Numbered from the stretch's first letter, positions 1-12,959 are shown. The stretch: DNA of 64,000 nucleotides from Anthoceros angustus (GCA_010909165.1 VJWM01000025.1:2604001-2668000), one strand, 5' to 3'. Numbers and translations: made by a program. Notes: generated from the sequence alone by a model not told the origin.

Positions 1-1290
1 AGGCCGATTCATCACCGACCTTACGCGTGTCAACCTGGATGCCCTCTGCACTGATCACATGGCCCAGGTATTCACATCTTTCTCTCATGAAGACGCACTT
101 GCTTCTCTTGGCTAGTTTGTTGGCCCATGACAAATCGGCACCTTCCTAACGATTGGAGATGTGTTTGGTCGAGGGGTGTAGATGAGAATGTCATCCAGGA
201 AGACTTCAACGCCATGTCCCAACAAGTGCCGCAGCACTTCCTGCATGAGACACTGGAAGGTGGCAGGAGCATTGGTGAGACCAAACGGCATTACCCTGAA
301 CTCGAAATGTCCATGTCGAGTTCGAAAGGCTGTCTTGTGTTCATCTCCTGACCTAATTCGGATCTGGTGGAAACCAGATCGAAGATCAATCTTAGTGAAC
401 AGCTTGGCTCCATGCAGCTGGTCGAGGATCTCGTCAATCCTTGGCATCTGGTAGACATTCCTCACGGTGGCTCGATTGAGCCCTCGATAATCTATGCACA
501 GTCGCCAACCTCCATCTGGCTTGGCCACTAAGAGGACTGGAGCACCAAAGGGGGACACAGAGGGTTGCACAAAACCTTTTTGTAAGAACTCATCGACCTG
601 TTTCTTGATCTCCTCGTTTTCCATTATAGATGTCCTGTAAGGCTGGATACTAACCGGTTTGTGGCCTGGTAGCAGCTCAATGGCATGGTCCACGGGTCTC
701 CGAGGGGGGAGCTCCGTGGGTTCAGCAAACACATCCTGGTATTCCCGGAGCAGGTCCTTCATAGGTTGTGGTAACTGGTCCTCGTGGGCCTTGGCTTCTA
801 CGGCCCTTGACTCCGCAGTGCCTTCTAAGGGAAGCACCTTCTTGAGCTTTGCTATGTACAGGAATCTGCCCATGGCAGTTGCTTTATTGAGAGCAGAGAC
901 AACAAACAGTTGCTTGTCAGGGAGGTATTGCTCCCCCTGCATGACGTATGTCTGGTGGTCTTGCAGGAGGTGGACGATGTTCTTCTTCCAGTCTACCTCC
1001 AGCTGGCTTGAGTGAGTGGCTAACCAAGGCTTGCCTATGATCAGGTCATGGCAGAGCGTGGGCATCACGGTCAGCTGGAGAACCTCCTTGAACCCACGGA
1101 AGGTAAGCTCTGATCCTTTGTTCTCTACTTGTCTCCTTCTACTAGCATGATCACTTTGTGGAGACGACTGTGTCCTTGGTGACCGGCTCTTTCTCATTGC
1201 CTTTGACACATAATGATGGTGGCCCCAGAGTCAAGCAACCCTGTGGCCCGGACTCCGGCTAATGACACCTCAAGTTTGATAGGTATGTGA
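1..1290 (-). pseudogene. Ty3/gypsy pol fragment: aspartic protease and reverse transcriptase, cut by the window edge
   Basis: This is the front half of a Ty3/gypsy pol polyprotein, which would mature the Gag proteins and copy element RNA into DNA. The protease active-site motif DSGAT lies at 1218-1232. The protease end ([11 protein letters not shown]) and the RT domain are in the open frame 112-1209. RT motifs visible there include the linker to YRTS, the block [26 protein letters not shown], and the catalytic box [13 protein letters not shown] is in a different frame from the protease end, so there is a frameshift near 1200. Another frame change occurs near 110-150, after which the RT thumb (CEYLGHVISAEGIQVD) continues to position 1. 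No RNase H or integrase from this copy is inside the window. Gag lies directly upstream on the same strand. The family call is firm; the copy looks dead. Confidence 0.93.
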
Positions 1291-1339
1291 GCTAGGCGGC
1301 ATGCATGGCGATCCGGTTTTACATGCAGGATCCAGGATG

Positions 1340-2405
1340 GCAGCAGCTAGAGTGGGTTCACTAACCTCGTGAGGGTTATGGCGTGTCCGCTCTTGGCGTG
1401 GGAGGCCGCTCTAGTGGACTTGCTGTCTCCTTGACGGTGATGAAGTCCCTCCTGAAAGGGCAGGATTTCGAGCCATGGCCGGACGCTGAGCAGGTAAAGC
1501 ATTTCCTGGCCTTCTTGTAGTCCTCCTTCTCTTCCTCCGTGAGGATCCTGAAGGTTGGCTTCTTCTCGGTGGCGTTGGCAGACTTGCTCCACTTGGGCTT
1601 GGGAGGGGCTGTTGAGGAGAGATGTTTGTACTTGTTGGTGCCATAGTTGATGGCCGCCTTCATGGCTTCCACCAGGGTTGTGAGGTTTGTCTGGTTCACG
1701 TCTGCCCTCATCTCGAATTTCAACCCATCTATGAACTTCTCGATTTTCTGCTCCTCATCCAACCTGGGCATGTCAAGTGTAAGTTGTAAGAACTTGTCAC
1801 AGTACTCTTGAATTGTGCCTTGTTGGAAAATCTTCTGATCGCGTCTGAGGTCCTTGCGGTGGATTCCGGCGAGGCTTCAAGGAAGATCTGTCGGAAGGCG
1901 GCCAAGAGTAGGCAGGGACTCCATGCCGAGGTCGACTTGCTTCTCCCGCTGGCGCCACCATCGGTAAGCATACCCCTCCAATGACATGACGCAGAACTGG
2001 ATCTTCTGCAAATCATCCTTGTCAGAAGCAGCAAGATACTTGTCAATCTTGTCTAACTAGTCGTGGACGCTCTGGGCATCCTTGGCTCCTCCATCGAATG
2101 TAGTTGTCTTGATTTTTCGGTGGAGCTCCTTGTCCAGCTGGGGCCTGGGTTTGAACTGGTACTCCTCACCTTCTTGAGCTTCACTGTTGGATTTTCCCCG
2201 CTGGTTCTCCCAGTGCTCGTACCTCATCAAGCTGCAGGCGCCTGACCATGGCCTTGAGATCTTTGTTGTCCTTCTCGCCAGGTAAGAGTTCCACGACCAG
2301 CCTTTTCAGTTCCTCGTCTACTGTGCTCAAGTCACGTTCGCTAGGAATTGTTGGCGTGGCCCTTGCTTCCTTCCTACCCTCTGAAGCCTGACCCAGGGGT
2401 GCCAA
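1340..2405 (-). pseudogene. Ty3/gypsy gag relic with one CCHC zinc knuckle
   Basis: This is the capsid/nucleocapsid part of the element whose pol follows at 1-1290. The longest open part (1376-1771) reads from MPRLDEEQKIEKFIDGL to a nucleocapsid knuckle of form C-x2-C-x4-H-x4-C (CFTCSASGHGSKSC, about 1460-1502). Upstream, in other frames between about 1770 and 2130, fragments typical of the retrotransposon gag domain can be read, including DKYLAASDKDDLQKIQF and a YRWWRQREKQ patch. A further upstream piece (2181-2405) is charged and helix-like. At least two frameshifts or stops separate these parts. The order gag-protease-RT on one strand fits a single decayed Ty3/gypsy element. The 5' LTR was not identified. 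Confidence 0.85.
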
Positions 2406-4020
2406 GGGGGTCGAATGGTGCGTGCCCTCAGCTGACTCTGTGGGCCTGGATGTCTTGTGGCAGGGTGAGGGAGGTAAAGGTCACAGGGTGATGGCTGCCC
2501 AGACATCGGGCACACCCTCCAGTATCTTTCGATCAGCGCATGGGTGTCCTTGCAGCTTTGGTGGCCATGACGCCGAAGCTGGTTGTGTCGTTTGGTCACA
2601 TGGACCCTCTCTGTGTCACCGAAATTCAAAATTACACACGGAAGGAACCTCCGGGAACATAAAAATGTGCGCTCCGCGTGTTTTCTGCTCTTGTGAAGGC
2701 AGGAACCGATCGTGCATAACCAAGCGGACTTCCTTCGCCCATTATACGCTATCCCGTTGATGTCACTGTGGACACGGTGGGTCTTGCTTTGGGATGCATT
2801 CATGGCATATGTTCTTGAATTGATGTGAAAAGCTTGGCATTCTGCGGTGTGGAGGCGTACATACGCACGATCTGGTGCAAATGCACGGAGAGGAGGCGGT
2901 GGCGCGCGATGCGTTGTGTGGCAAGGTTTCGGCATGGATTGTGCGGTATCGCCGATTGTGCGAGAATAGCCGACTTGTGACGGTGGAAGTTTCTCAAGCG
3001 ATTGGGGTGGTTACGCCCATGATGGCCCGCTCTCCTTGTAGTCAGCAGCGGTATTTGAGAGGAAGCGTGCGGAGGAGGGCTTTGGCGGAAGCTGCGAGCA
3101 GCGCAAAGCGAGGAATGAACCGGTGGACATAGTAGGCAGTGCGGCGGCAACATCGACCTCCACCTCCACAAGCCGAGTGCGTGTCGGCGCGCGATGCAGC
3201 AGCGTTATTTCAAGGTCGTTGGGGTTGATACGCACAATCTCGCGCCCGACAACTAGCAAGGAGCTTGGAGAGCAATTCTTGCGGATGACAAGTGAGTTCT
3301 CGATGCAATGTCGCCGTGAGATCTATAGTACTTTTGAAGAGCTTCCTCTGTGAAGGACTTTCGTACTCCCGAACCGGGAAAGATGAAGAGTTGTTCTTGT
3401 TCTCATGAGGAATATGAGCCTGACATGTAAGAATTTGAAGGATGTTGGTCGGCGATCACTGCGAGCCGAAATACGCTGGAATATCATTTTGTCGCGGTCG
3501 GATGACCATCGATTCCCACAGCCAAGCACATTGGTGTGAGTCGGAAGCGGATCCGATCTGCAGTGAAAGGGGTGGGAAGGATTGTCGGGGCCAAGGTATG
3601 TGGTGCGGGTCCGGAAGGAAGCTTAGGTCGATGTGATCTCGGATGATGTGAAAAGCCGATTCGCAGTGCAGGAGCTCGCCTCGACCTTCCTCCAACACAA
3701 AGGACACCAAGCGCCTACGTCGGACCAAACACTTTTGACCAGCACATCATCCACTTCTTGGATACTTCACGGTGAGATGAATATGTCATCGGATTCCATG
3801 CTTGTGTTGTGAGTGCGAACCTTCATCATAGTCCCTCACCTTCCATGCTTGTTTGTACTTCACGGTGTCGTTATATGTTAGCACTACCTTCCAAATTCAT
3901 GTTTGACTCTTGGGCATGATGGTATTGGGGTCGATTAAGTTCACGTAGGCTTCTCGTATGCATCTTGGTGTTGTGATTTAGGGACCGGTGATATGGGGTG
4001 GGAGTTGGTGTTGAGCAGAA
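2406..4020. other. No recognisable gene; probable element flank
   Basis: I see no convincing coding sequence here. Several short frames overlap on both strands without any recognised motif. Part of it could be the leader or 5' LTR of the gypsy relic to the left, but no TG...CA boundaries, primer-binding site or repeat partner were found. The last 100 bases run into the G/T-rich repeat described next. Confidence 0.4.
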
Positions 4021-4450
4021 GGGCTATGTGATGCCCTGTATGGCCTTGTGATGGTTTGGGCTGATTGGTGATGTTGATTCCTGCAGCCTGGTTATGTTTG
4101 GGCCGGCAAGGGCCGGGTTCCCCGGTTTGGTGTGGGGAGGACGGGGGTGTTGTGGTTGCCGCTTGCGTATTGGGGTGGTCGCCTGGGTGATTTTAGTGGA
4201 CGCGTGGATGATGTGCGGGACAGCTGGTGATGTGGTGGTCTGGCTGTCTTGTTGATTGATGCGTTGGTGATGTGGATGATGGCATGGTGATAAGGTGGAC
4301 GGATTGGTGATGTCATGGAGTAGGTGGTGCTCTGTTTGCAGCACTTAGTGATGTGGTGGATGTGTTGGTGTTGTGGATGATGGAATGGTGATCACCTGTA
4401 CGGTTTGGTGATGTTTTGGAGTTGTTCCATTTTAGTTGGCATCACTTGGT
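4020..4450 (+). repeat. G/T-rich repeat with TGGTGATG about every 25-30 bp
   Basis: The octamer TGGTGATG and close variants recur roughly every 25-30 bases, separated by variable G/T-rich spacers. A shortened copy of the same block lies at about 5521-5790, in front of the second transposase copy. It may be a terminal or subterminal repeat of that element. The complementary motif CATCACC recurs at 11.23-11.6 kb. Confidence 0.55.
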
Positions 4451-5500
4451 GACCTCGTGTCCGTCGTTGGAAGTGTGTTGCACGTTTTGATATTGGCCAT
4501 CCCATCGGTGATACCACCGTTCTACGGTGTATGTAATGAAATCGCTTTATTCGTGATGTGTGCGGGGCAATTCTACTGCGGTTCTGCGAAGAGCATCGAC
4601 ATTTCAATTGGGCAGCGAACTTTTGAGAAATTGAAGCCGTATTTTGTGAAGAGCTGCGAGGCGGAACTTGTCTTTATTCTTAGGTATCATGTGGAAATGG
4701 CCTTTCTCAAGGCGCTTTCAATGCTATCGCGGTTGTCTTTCAAGTGTGCATCCAGGTCAATGTCATCCATGTGACATATGTGCTCCCCAAGAAGGTGACG
4801 GGCTTGTTCAAGAGTGTAGTGCAGCAACACATGTGTTGTATCTGTCGGGATGTTGTCGAAATTGCTTTGTGTGCGAAGGAGGCAAGCTGGATGGCACAAC
4901 CTCGCATGTTTGCGGGGCACTTGTGGCCTGGGGTGGGGCAATTGCCCATCAGAGTCATCGAATGATAAGCTTCCTCGGTCCATCCTCGGTGGCGCGTTTT
5001 CAATACCAAGTCGTTGGTTCGACCAAGATGGGCATGAGAAGAAGCGGATCAAACTTGTTTTCATGGAGACTCATCCGGTGATTTTGTCATGTACTTGAAA
5101 GAAAAATTGAAAGAGTTCATCCCGCACGATTTTGTGCGTGATGGCAAGGGTTGGAATTTTGGTGCTTGGAGTGGTTCCGTGATGTTGTCGTCTGTCATGG
5201 ACTTGATCGAACTATGCGTTTGGTGTTCAAAGCGAAATTCAATCTATGCATTGGCATAATGACCAGTTTCGATTTTGTCTTGGTGTTCTATAGGAGGACG
5301 GGTCCAATTGATGCAGGAACCGGCTGCTAACATCGACAAATACTATCACTTCTACATCGGTGATGATATGGTCCACGATACCTTTGTTTATACACGCCTC
5401 ATGTTGCATTGGCGGTGGATGCGTGATTCGGGTTTCAGTGCCGGGAACATTGGTGTTGGTCGATGGGGCAGCTAGTCAATTTAAAGCATGTAGGCCTTCT
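4450..5500 (+). pseudogene. Degenerate DNA-transposase-type gene, copy A
   Basis: This matches a plant protein family with a Cys/His-rich middle part and a D/E-type catalytic core, which I recall as a widespread transposase-like family but cannot name with certainty. Conserved pieces in order: QRTFEKLKPYFVKS (about 4610-4655), YHVEMAFLK (about 4686-4712), a Cys-rich stretch (about 4745-4930), EIQSMHWHNDQ (about 5243-5277), YYHFYIGDDMVHDT, LHWRWMRDSGFS, and a G-A-A-S-Q-F-K-A block near 5463-5490. These lie in several frames with stops between them, so the copy is dead. Compared with copy B, the CCCRYH box is damaged here but the LHWRWMRDSGF box is better preserved. Confidence 0.7.
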
Positions 5501-5516
5501 TACTTTGTTGCGGTAC

Positions 5517-7660
5517 CTAGCTTGTGGTTGCCGCTTGCGTATTGGGGTGGTCGCTGGGTGATTTTAGTGGACGCGTGGATGATGTGGGACATTGGTGATG
5601 TGGTGGTGCTATCTTGTTGATTGATGCGTTGGTGATGTGGATGATGGCATGGTGATAAGGTGGACGGATTGGTGATGTCATGGAGTAGGTGGAGCTCTGT
5701 TTGCATTAGTGATGTGGTGGATGTGTTGGTGTTGTGGATGATGGAATGGTGATCACATGCGGTTTGGTGATGTTTTGGAGTTGTTCCATTTTAGTTGGCA
5801 TCACTTGGTGACCTCGTGTCCGTCGTTGGAAGTGTGTTGCACGTTTTGATATTGGCCATCCATCGGTGATACCACCGTTAATGAAATCGCTTTATTGATG
5901 TGTGCGGGGCAATTCTACTGCGGTTCTGCGAGCATCGACATTTCAGTTGGGCAGCGAACTTTTGAGAAATTGAAGCCGTATTTTGTGAAGAGCCTGCAGG
6001 AACGGAACTTGTGCTGTTGCCGGTATCATGTGGAAATGGCCTTTCTCAAGGACGCTTTCAATGCTATGCGCGGTTGTCTTTCAAGTGTGCATCCCAGAGG
6101 TCAATGTCGCTGTCCGTGTGACATATGTGCTCCCCAAGAAGGTGACGGGCTTGTTCAAGAGTGTAGTGCAGGCAACACATGTGTTGTATCTGTAAGGATG
6201 TTGTGCGAAAGTGCTTTGTGTGCGAAGGAGGCAAACGCTGGATGGCACAACCTCGCATGTTTGCAGGGCACTTGTGGCCGCTGTGGGGTGGGGCAATTGG
6301 CCCATCACTTGAGTCATCGAATGATAAGCTTCCTCGGTCCATCCTCGGTGGCGTTTTCAATACCAAGTCGTTGGTTCGACCAAGATGGGCATGAAGAAGC
6401 GGATCAAACTTGTTTTCATGGAGACTCATCCATGATTTTGTCATGTACTTGAAAGAAAAATTGAAAGAGTTCATCCACGATTTTGTGCGGCGATGGCAAG
6501 GGTTGGAATTTCGTTGAGTGGTTCCGTGATGTTGTCGTCTACATGCATGGACTTGATCGAACTATGCGTTTGGTGTTCAAAGCGAAATTCAATCTATGCA
6601 TTGGCATAATGACCAGTTTCGATTTTGTCTTGGTGTTCTATAGGAGGACGGGTCCAATTGATGCACGAGGAACTGCTAACATCGATACTATCACTTCTAC
6701 ATCGGTGATGATATGGTCCACGATACCTTTGTTTATGCAATGCCTCATGTTGCGGTGGATGCGTGATTCGGGTTTCAGTGGGAACATTGGTGTTGGTGAT
6801 GGGGCTAGTCAATTTAAAGCATGTAGGCTTACTTTGTTGCGGTACCTAGCTTGACTGGTGGTTGCAAGATGCTATGGTCGTTCTTTGGCGTGGGCATGGC
6901 AAAGGCGAACATGACGGAGCAGTGCAATCTTGAAAAGGGCATTGCGGTGCGAGTCCTCTCCGAATGCTCCTCATTGCGATCGCCTCGATGTTGTCACCTA
7001 CTTAAGAGAACATCTCGGTGCAACAACGTCGTGCAGTGGAGAGCATCGTCCATAGGAGCTTCGGTGATTGGGAAAACCGAGGTGAGCAGGAGGAACAAGT
7101 TTAATTGTGACCCAATACAGGTCAAAAAATGCATAGCATATATGGTTTCATTCTGGACCCAACTCAACGAAAATGCGCATGTTGGCATGTACATCTTGTC
7201 TTGATCGCATTCTCTATGTCCGCCGCCCATGCAAGGATCTGGAGACTCGTATCCGTTAGGCCACATGGACAACCCACGGGAGGAGCCCGTACTCGGAGAA
7301 GAGGCCGGGATGCTGAGTGTGGCGGACACCTTCCGCCGCCGTTTGCTACTCAGGAGGAACAAGGAGCTTTGGAAACTACCGTTGATGGCCTTGACGATGA
7401 TGCTGTGGAGGATGTGTCGGACATGGCCGACCTCCTAGAAGTTGGTGATACGTTTGTTGTGCACGCCGAGGCGAGGGGCAATTGTTTTACCTTGTCGTTG
7501 CACGGTTGAAGCAAACCCTCTGTAACAAGTGGTGCCCTTGGAGCAACTCAACATTCCGAGTGGGAGAAGTGGTTGTCTGTGGCCAGTACTACACACTCCA
7601 CACGACGGCGTCTGTACACCGGTGAAGAGAATGAGGAGTGCACCCTTCATGCCGATGTGT
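5517..7660 (+). pseudogene. Degenerate DNA-transposase-type gene, copy B, with C-terminal part
   Basis: This is a second copy of the gene at 4.45-5.5 kb, directly adjacent and in the same orientation. The frame 5895-6452 carries QRTFEKLKPYFVKSLQERN followed by LCCCRYHVEM, then CRCPCDICAP, then GWHNLACLQGTCGRCGVG. That makes a Cys-rich, probably metal-binding module. Further on are EIQSMHWHNDQ (about 6581-6615), the HFYIGDDMVHDT box, DGASQFKA (about 6798-6825) and TGGCKMLWSFFG (from about 6850). An acidic C-terminal region follows (DGLDDDAVEDVSDMADLLEVGD, in two pieces near 7385-7455). Stops and frameshifts break it at least four times. It extends beyond the duplicated part, so the duplication covers only the front of the gene. 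Confidence 0.7.
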
Positions 7661-7699
7661 CCTAAGTTGCAAGATTGAATTGCGGGTGTACACGATAGT

Positions 7700-8980
7700 G
7701 AAGGTGTGGAGTGCTATTCTTTAGAGGGGAAGCTCTCGGAGTGACCACCTTGGTAAGAGAAAGCAACTCGAGCCTTGTGCTAGAAAGCACATGTGCGTAA
7801 TGATTGGTCTCCCTCTGTACGAGGCCCACGTTTGGCAAACATAACCACGACCACCAAGCTGGTCACTAACTATTTGCTCACTAACCAGTTGTCACTAACG
7901 GTGGCGCCAGTGCACACAGTTATTTTGCAAATGGGTCTTGTCCATGTTAACACGTTGATACATGGCTTCTTTAGGGGTCTGAAGGTCCAAGCGGGATGCA
8001 CAGCATATGCAGTTGCATTCATGCAAAACACTTATTCGTGGAATTTGCTTACAAGGGCATTTGCATTAAAAGTTGAGTTCTGGTCTCGGGACACATGATT
8101 ATCCGCCACACGTTGAAGCCCACTTTCGCCAATTGACCCCCCGGCGTGGTGTCCACAGGCCTTGTCCTTGGTGGCACATAGTCAGGCTTTAAATGGCGTG
8201 GCCCCTGGCGGGTCAGTCACGCATCTTTCTATACACGAGAATGCAATGGCCGCCATGTGCTCTAACTTGGGTCTTGTGATTTGTCGAACCCTGCACCGCA
8301 GCTCCTCCGGTTCCGCCCTTGATCTGGGAGAAGCCATGGGCAGCCGAGGCAAGGAGCTTGATGGAAGCGAAGGTTTTGGCCGCAATGCGGGTTCCAAGAT
8401 CGGCCGGCGGGCGGTGGCGCGGCAGCGTTACTGGGCTTCGCGAAGAGGGAGCGTGGATGCGCCATATGCACTGGGAAGACCTCGAAGTCGCTCAGCAATT
8501 GCTGCAGGAAGGGATGTCGACCGTGTTGTTGAGGATGATTGTGACATGGGCAGTGTTATAGACAATGAATCAAGGATGGCAGTGGAAAGTGGCGACTCTT
8601 GATGGCGCGGGTTTGCCCAGCTACGCAATGGAAGCATGCTGTTAGCTACGGTCTTGTGATTGGGGCCGTCTTCCACATTGCTGGATAGCCTGGACATGGC
8701 GCGTGCATGTTGTTGTGCCGAAGCCCTTGTAGGCGGCAGCGTGCTTGGATGTAGTTGTTACCCAAGTCTCGTAACTTGATCCCTCGGTCAGGAGTTGGAA
8801 AGGATGTTGTGTGGCATGTGCTAATGCAAGACGGGTTGAAGGCATGTTTCGTTAATGTCAAGTGCGAGGTAAATCTTGTTGCCTCATGTCGGCAAGTTTA
8901 TCGATGACCATTGTATGTGGATCAACCAAAAAGAAAACGGGCCTCCTTAACAACCCTACATTTAGGCATGGGTGCCTAGA
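7700..8980. other. No recognisable gene
   Basis: No domain or repeat partner was recognised. A 146-codon frame on the plus strand (8162-8602) has no match I know and the composition of random GC-rich DNA. Confidence 0.4.
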
Positions 8981-11900
8981 AACTCAAAACCACGCAGACG
9001 GTGCCGACCATACCACCAAGACAATCACTTGACCGTCAAGTCCCTCCTTGTCATGCTCCCTCTTAGCCACCCAGTCGGATATTTGGCGATTGTGGGGCTC
9101 GGCCAATACACTGGATGTCTTGGGTAGCCTTGGGATGGCATCATCAAGTTTGTTGCCAAAACCATGTCCTCCTCTATTGCGGTGGGGTGACCACGGACAC
9201 GAGTTAAGGAGCTGGTACACCCCTCGAATTTGGCTCTGCTCGTAATAATAAGCCATGATCACCCTCGCCAATACACCTTGCCGCTTTGCCATGCTTTGTC
9301 GAAAGCGGCTTGGCTAAATGTGGCGCGTCGATACTGTAGCACATAGAACTCCACATGCTCTACATTTCCCTTGGGAGCCAGCACCATAAAGTTACTACAC
9401 CGCAGACCGTGTCCGCATAAGACCTTGAGGCATGGGTGGGCGGGCACTTCATCCACATTCTCTCTGGTGACCATTGAGCACCCTTGTGCTTCCCACGGAT
9501 GTTTCTTTTGGGGGCTGTTTCCCATTCTTCCTTTTCGCCTCCACGGCCGAACTTGGCCGAGGTGGCGTCTCTGGGACTCCATGCGCATGCTCTCCTTTCC
9601 TTCATTGGTTTTTCGATTCGCCCACGGTGCTGCGAACTCATCAACCATTTCAAAAGTCACCATTTCATTCGCAGCCCACCTTCTTCATTGGGCATGATGG
9701 GCCCACCACCACTTGCAAGAACACCGTCACGTCGACCAAGGTGAAGAGCACGGACATTGATTCACAGTTGCAAGTATGTTCCGGATCGATGCACGCCGCC
9801 TCCACATCGCCAGGATGCTCCAAAAGTTTTTGATGTTCGCGATTGAGGCGTCATCCGCAACAACCCTATCGCTATAACTTGATTGGCACCAATCATCACG
9901 GTATCCGCGCCACCCTCATACGGATCTCCACCGCCACCACACCACAGCTACCAAGCTGGACATCACCGTTGTCGTCAATGCCAAATGGACACTTTGGTCC
10001 GGATCACTTGCCACATGATCCAAGATATTGGTCACGGGTAGAACACCACGACTCCTCGCCGATTCGTCACATTTATCAACACATTCAATTGCGGCCACCT
10101 CCAAGTTATCACTTGATTCACAAGACTCTGGACACCACAACCATTTCATCACCTACATCCACACCTCCACTCAGAATACCGGTGGAAGGCACCGTTGTAT
10201 GCAGATGCAATAAGAGGCGCACAATACACCGTGACCAGCAGAGCGGTGGTAGCCACCGTAGCTTGTCGTGGCTGGTCATCCTGCAAGCGGACAAACATGT
10301 ACTCAAAGTGTAGACAAGATCTAGTTTCAACAAAGCAATGCCCTCACAAACCCACACGATGTCCTTCGGAGGAACACGCACACATGCCAACTTGCTGCAT
10401 TCCTCACCAACTTCAACCCTGTGGGGACCTTGTGTCTGGCCTTGGTGGAGTAGGAGCTATGTCCAGAGGGCTGCTCGTGTGGGCACTGTGGGGACAACGT
10501 CATCTTCAATTTGTGAGTCTAGCACCATGCACGAGTAATCGCTGCCCAAACATGCGCGAACAACACGAGGCTTTTCCCTCCGGGCATTGGGGTGCGAAGG
10601 AATTCACGTAGGCTTCATGTGCCTCCCTTGGCCTTGCAAGCAAATTCATCAGCTACAGTGCGAGAAATGTTGACATCGGCGTCAGTTGGCATAATTGCAC
10701 CTGGACGAGTTCGAGATCTTTGTATGACAAAATTTAGTCGAGCGGACTTCCAGTGAAAATGGACAAGACAACAAACCGGAGAACGTGGAACATACATATT
10801 GGAGACTCCAAGATTTTTTTCTGGGTGTGGCCAACCAATTCTTCGGTGATTGTGACTCAATGTCTTTCCATCGTGTCATGGTCGCGGGTCTCCAATGCAC
10901 TCGAGGAACTCTTTCTCCCAAGTGTCTCGCTGGTCCTGTTCCCATGGAAGGAGCTTCTCCTCGGTGCTTTGATCAGTAACCCTTCGCTCTCAACCATGAT
11001 GCGGGCACATCGATTGCACCACGGGCGTGGGCGGCAACAATGTTTGTCAAGTGATACAGGCGGATATCGTGGAAGCAATGGCCACATGGAGTGAACACCA
11101 TCTCGTTACAGGCGTACCACGCCATGACACACATTACACTTTAGGACACACGAGCTTGCGGCTTTGAAGGAAAACCACGGTTGCGTGAGAAAGGATCACC
11201 TTGGCCTTGGCACCACATGACTAGGTGGTGCCAAGGCCTCTGTCCGCCACCCACCACTACATCACCAAGTCCGAACCCATCCACGAAACCATGACATCAC
11301 CGAGGCCACCACCGCCACCAACCTACCACTACATCACGAATGCCACCATTGCCCACCGACCTACCCCTACGATCGAAGGCCATAACACACAAGCCATGCA
11401 CTACATCACCAAGGCCACCAAAAGCTCACGGGACACCCAGATGAACACAGACCAATTCCTCACCATCCGTCAAGTGATCACCCACCCTTCCACCAGAGAA
11501 CACATGAGTCACCACCCCTTGAGCACCCCTACCACCACCTCACCATCCGTGAGCGTCACGGAGCACCCAACCTGCGGCACATCACCATAAGGAAAACATC
11601 GGTCACGGACACCTCGTCCGTGTGCAAGAAGAATCCACACTTACAGCGTACAAACACTACGCCGTTGACGGGGCATGACTTGGCGGGAGGCGGGGAGCCG
11701 ACACCACGCAGTGATCCATGTTACATGCCCGGTGTTGAAGCCGGAGAACATCCTCATGTTTTCAAGAGAAGCCGGTGTCCGGGCTTGTTCCTCAGTTTTC
11801 TCCTTCAATGTCAAAACACCCTCGGAATATTTAGTTTTGTCAAGCACGAATTTGAATCTTTGTCTGAGTCTCGAATACTCTCGTCAAGCCCTCCACTATT

Positions 11901-12760
11901 CATGACCATGTCGGCAAGCTGGACCTTGGTGTTGCCCAAATCCAAGAGTGCCTCCTCCCCATCTTTTGACAAAACAGCCTCCTCCATGCACAAGCTTCCA
12001 ACTCGCACGAATTTTTCCAGACCTCATCCATGACAACCTTTGGTGCCCATGGCTCAAGACACGAGCTGGCCAGTGTCACTTTTCTCGCCGCCACTGCGGC
12101 AATCAATTGGAGACTCCTCGTCTCCCTTCTTGCCGCCTCCTCTTCTACATTCTTTGCGGTGAGGTCCGTCCTTCTTCATGGCCTTCTGCTTCCTCTTCCC
12201 AACTCGAGAGCTCCAGATTCTTTGGGAGGATCGCCTCGTGGTCATTCTCGCTCACGCGGAGTGGAACACTCTTCCACATCAACCTCCGCTCCTGCATCAT
12301 CACCGCCACCACAACAGTTGTGAAGAATCGTTGTATTCTCTGCGGATGGGACTTCCACACTGTGATTTCTTCTCCATCGCATCGCCTTATCACGCTTCCT
12401 CTTCTCAACTAAATAGTACTCAAACCAATTCACACGCTTGCCAAGCTTCTTCTCGATTAGGAACCCAAGTGCCACAAACCGTGGCACCCTTTGCGATCTG
12501 CACGTGGGAGCCCGCCCATCTGACTTCTCAACAAGACTATCAACATGCGTCCACTCTATGTCGAGAGGGTGATCCCCAAGAGGTATCCATCGTTCCCATT
12601 AGTGACATCCCCAAAATGCCTCTTGATCTCATCTTCACCTCCAATAGCCTCCTTTAGTCCAACTCGTAGTTCAGACATCTCACATTCACACCGTAGTTGA
12701 CAATTCCATATCACCGTAGTGCCAACACCAATGCTCCCCACAATTTTTCAGAATGTCGTG
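8980..12760 (-). pseudogene. Scattered minus-strand coding relics, unknown protein(s)
   Basis: Short minus-strand frames here have protein-like composition and line up in the same direction: about 12242-12741 (charged, with EKKLGKRVNWFEYYLVEKRKR), 12145-12408, 11811-12106 (LDLGNTKVQLADMVMNSGG) and 9259-9663 (CGHGLRCSNFMVLAPKGNVEHVEFYVLQ, in two pieces). No known domain was recognised. They are separated by stops and frame changes. They may belong to one decayed gene or to several transposon fragments. A 30-base stretch around TCACTTTTCTCGCCGCCAC occurs at both 12072 and 12884. Function is unknown and the call is weak. Confidence 0.3.
11225..11600 (-). repeat. CATCACC-type repeat, complement of the 4-kb TGGTGATG repeat
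   Basis: On the minus strand this reads as recurring GGTGATGTAGTGG and GGTGATGTCATGG motifs in G/T-rich sequence, the same style as 4.02-4.45 kb but inverted. On the plus strand it gives an open frame rich in His, Thr and Pro, which I take to be a by-product of the repeat. Confidence 0.5.
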
Positions 12761-12959
12761 TCCTTGCGAGCCGCAGACACCTTTGCGCTCTATCCAACCT
12801 AGCCTTTGGCGCCTAGCGTTCTGTCCATCTTGCTTGCACAGAGGCGCTTGACACACCACGGAAGTAGCGGCCGGTGTCACTTTTCTCGCCGCCACCGCCG
12901 AGCCTTCACCCTACTCGTTGCTAGTGACATGGTGTCCTTCACCTCTGAAGCAGCTGGCT

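Noticed and set aside
11225-11590. 121-codon His/Thr/Pro-rich frame as a possible metal-binding protein
   Set aside because: The His pattern comes from the CATCACC repeat; its complement elsewhere is non-coding repeat.
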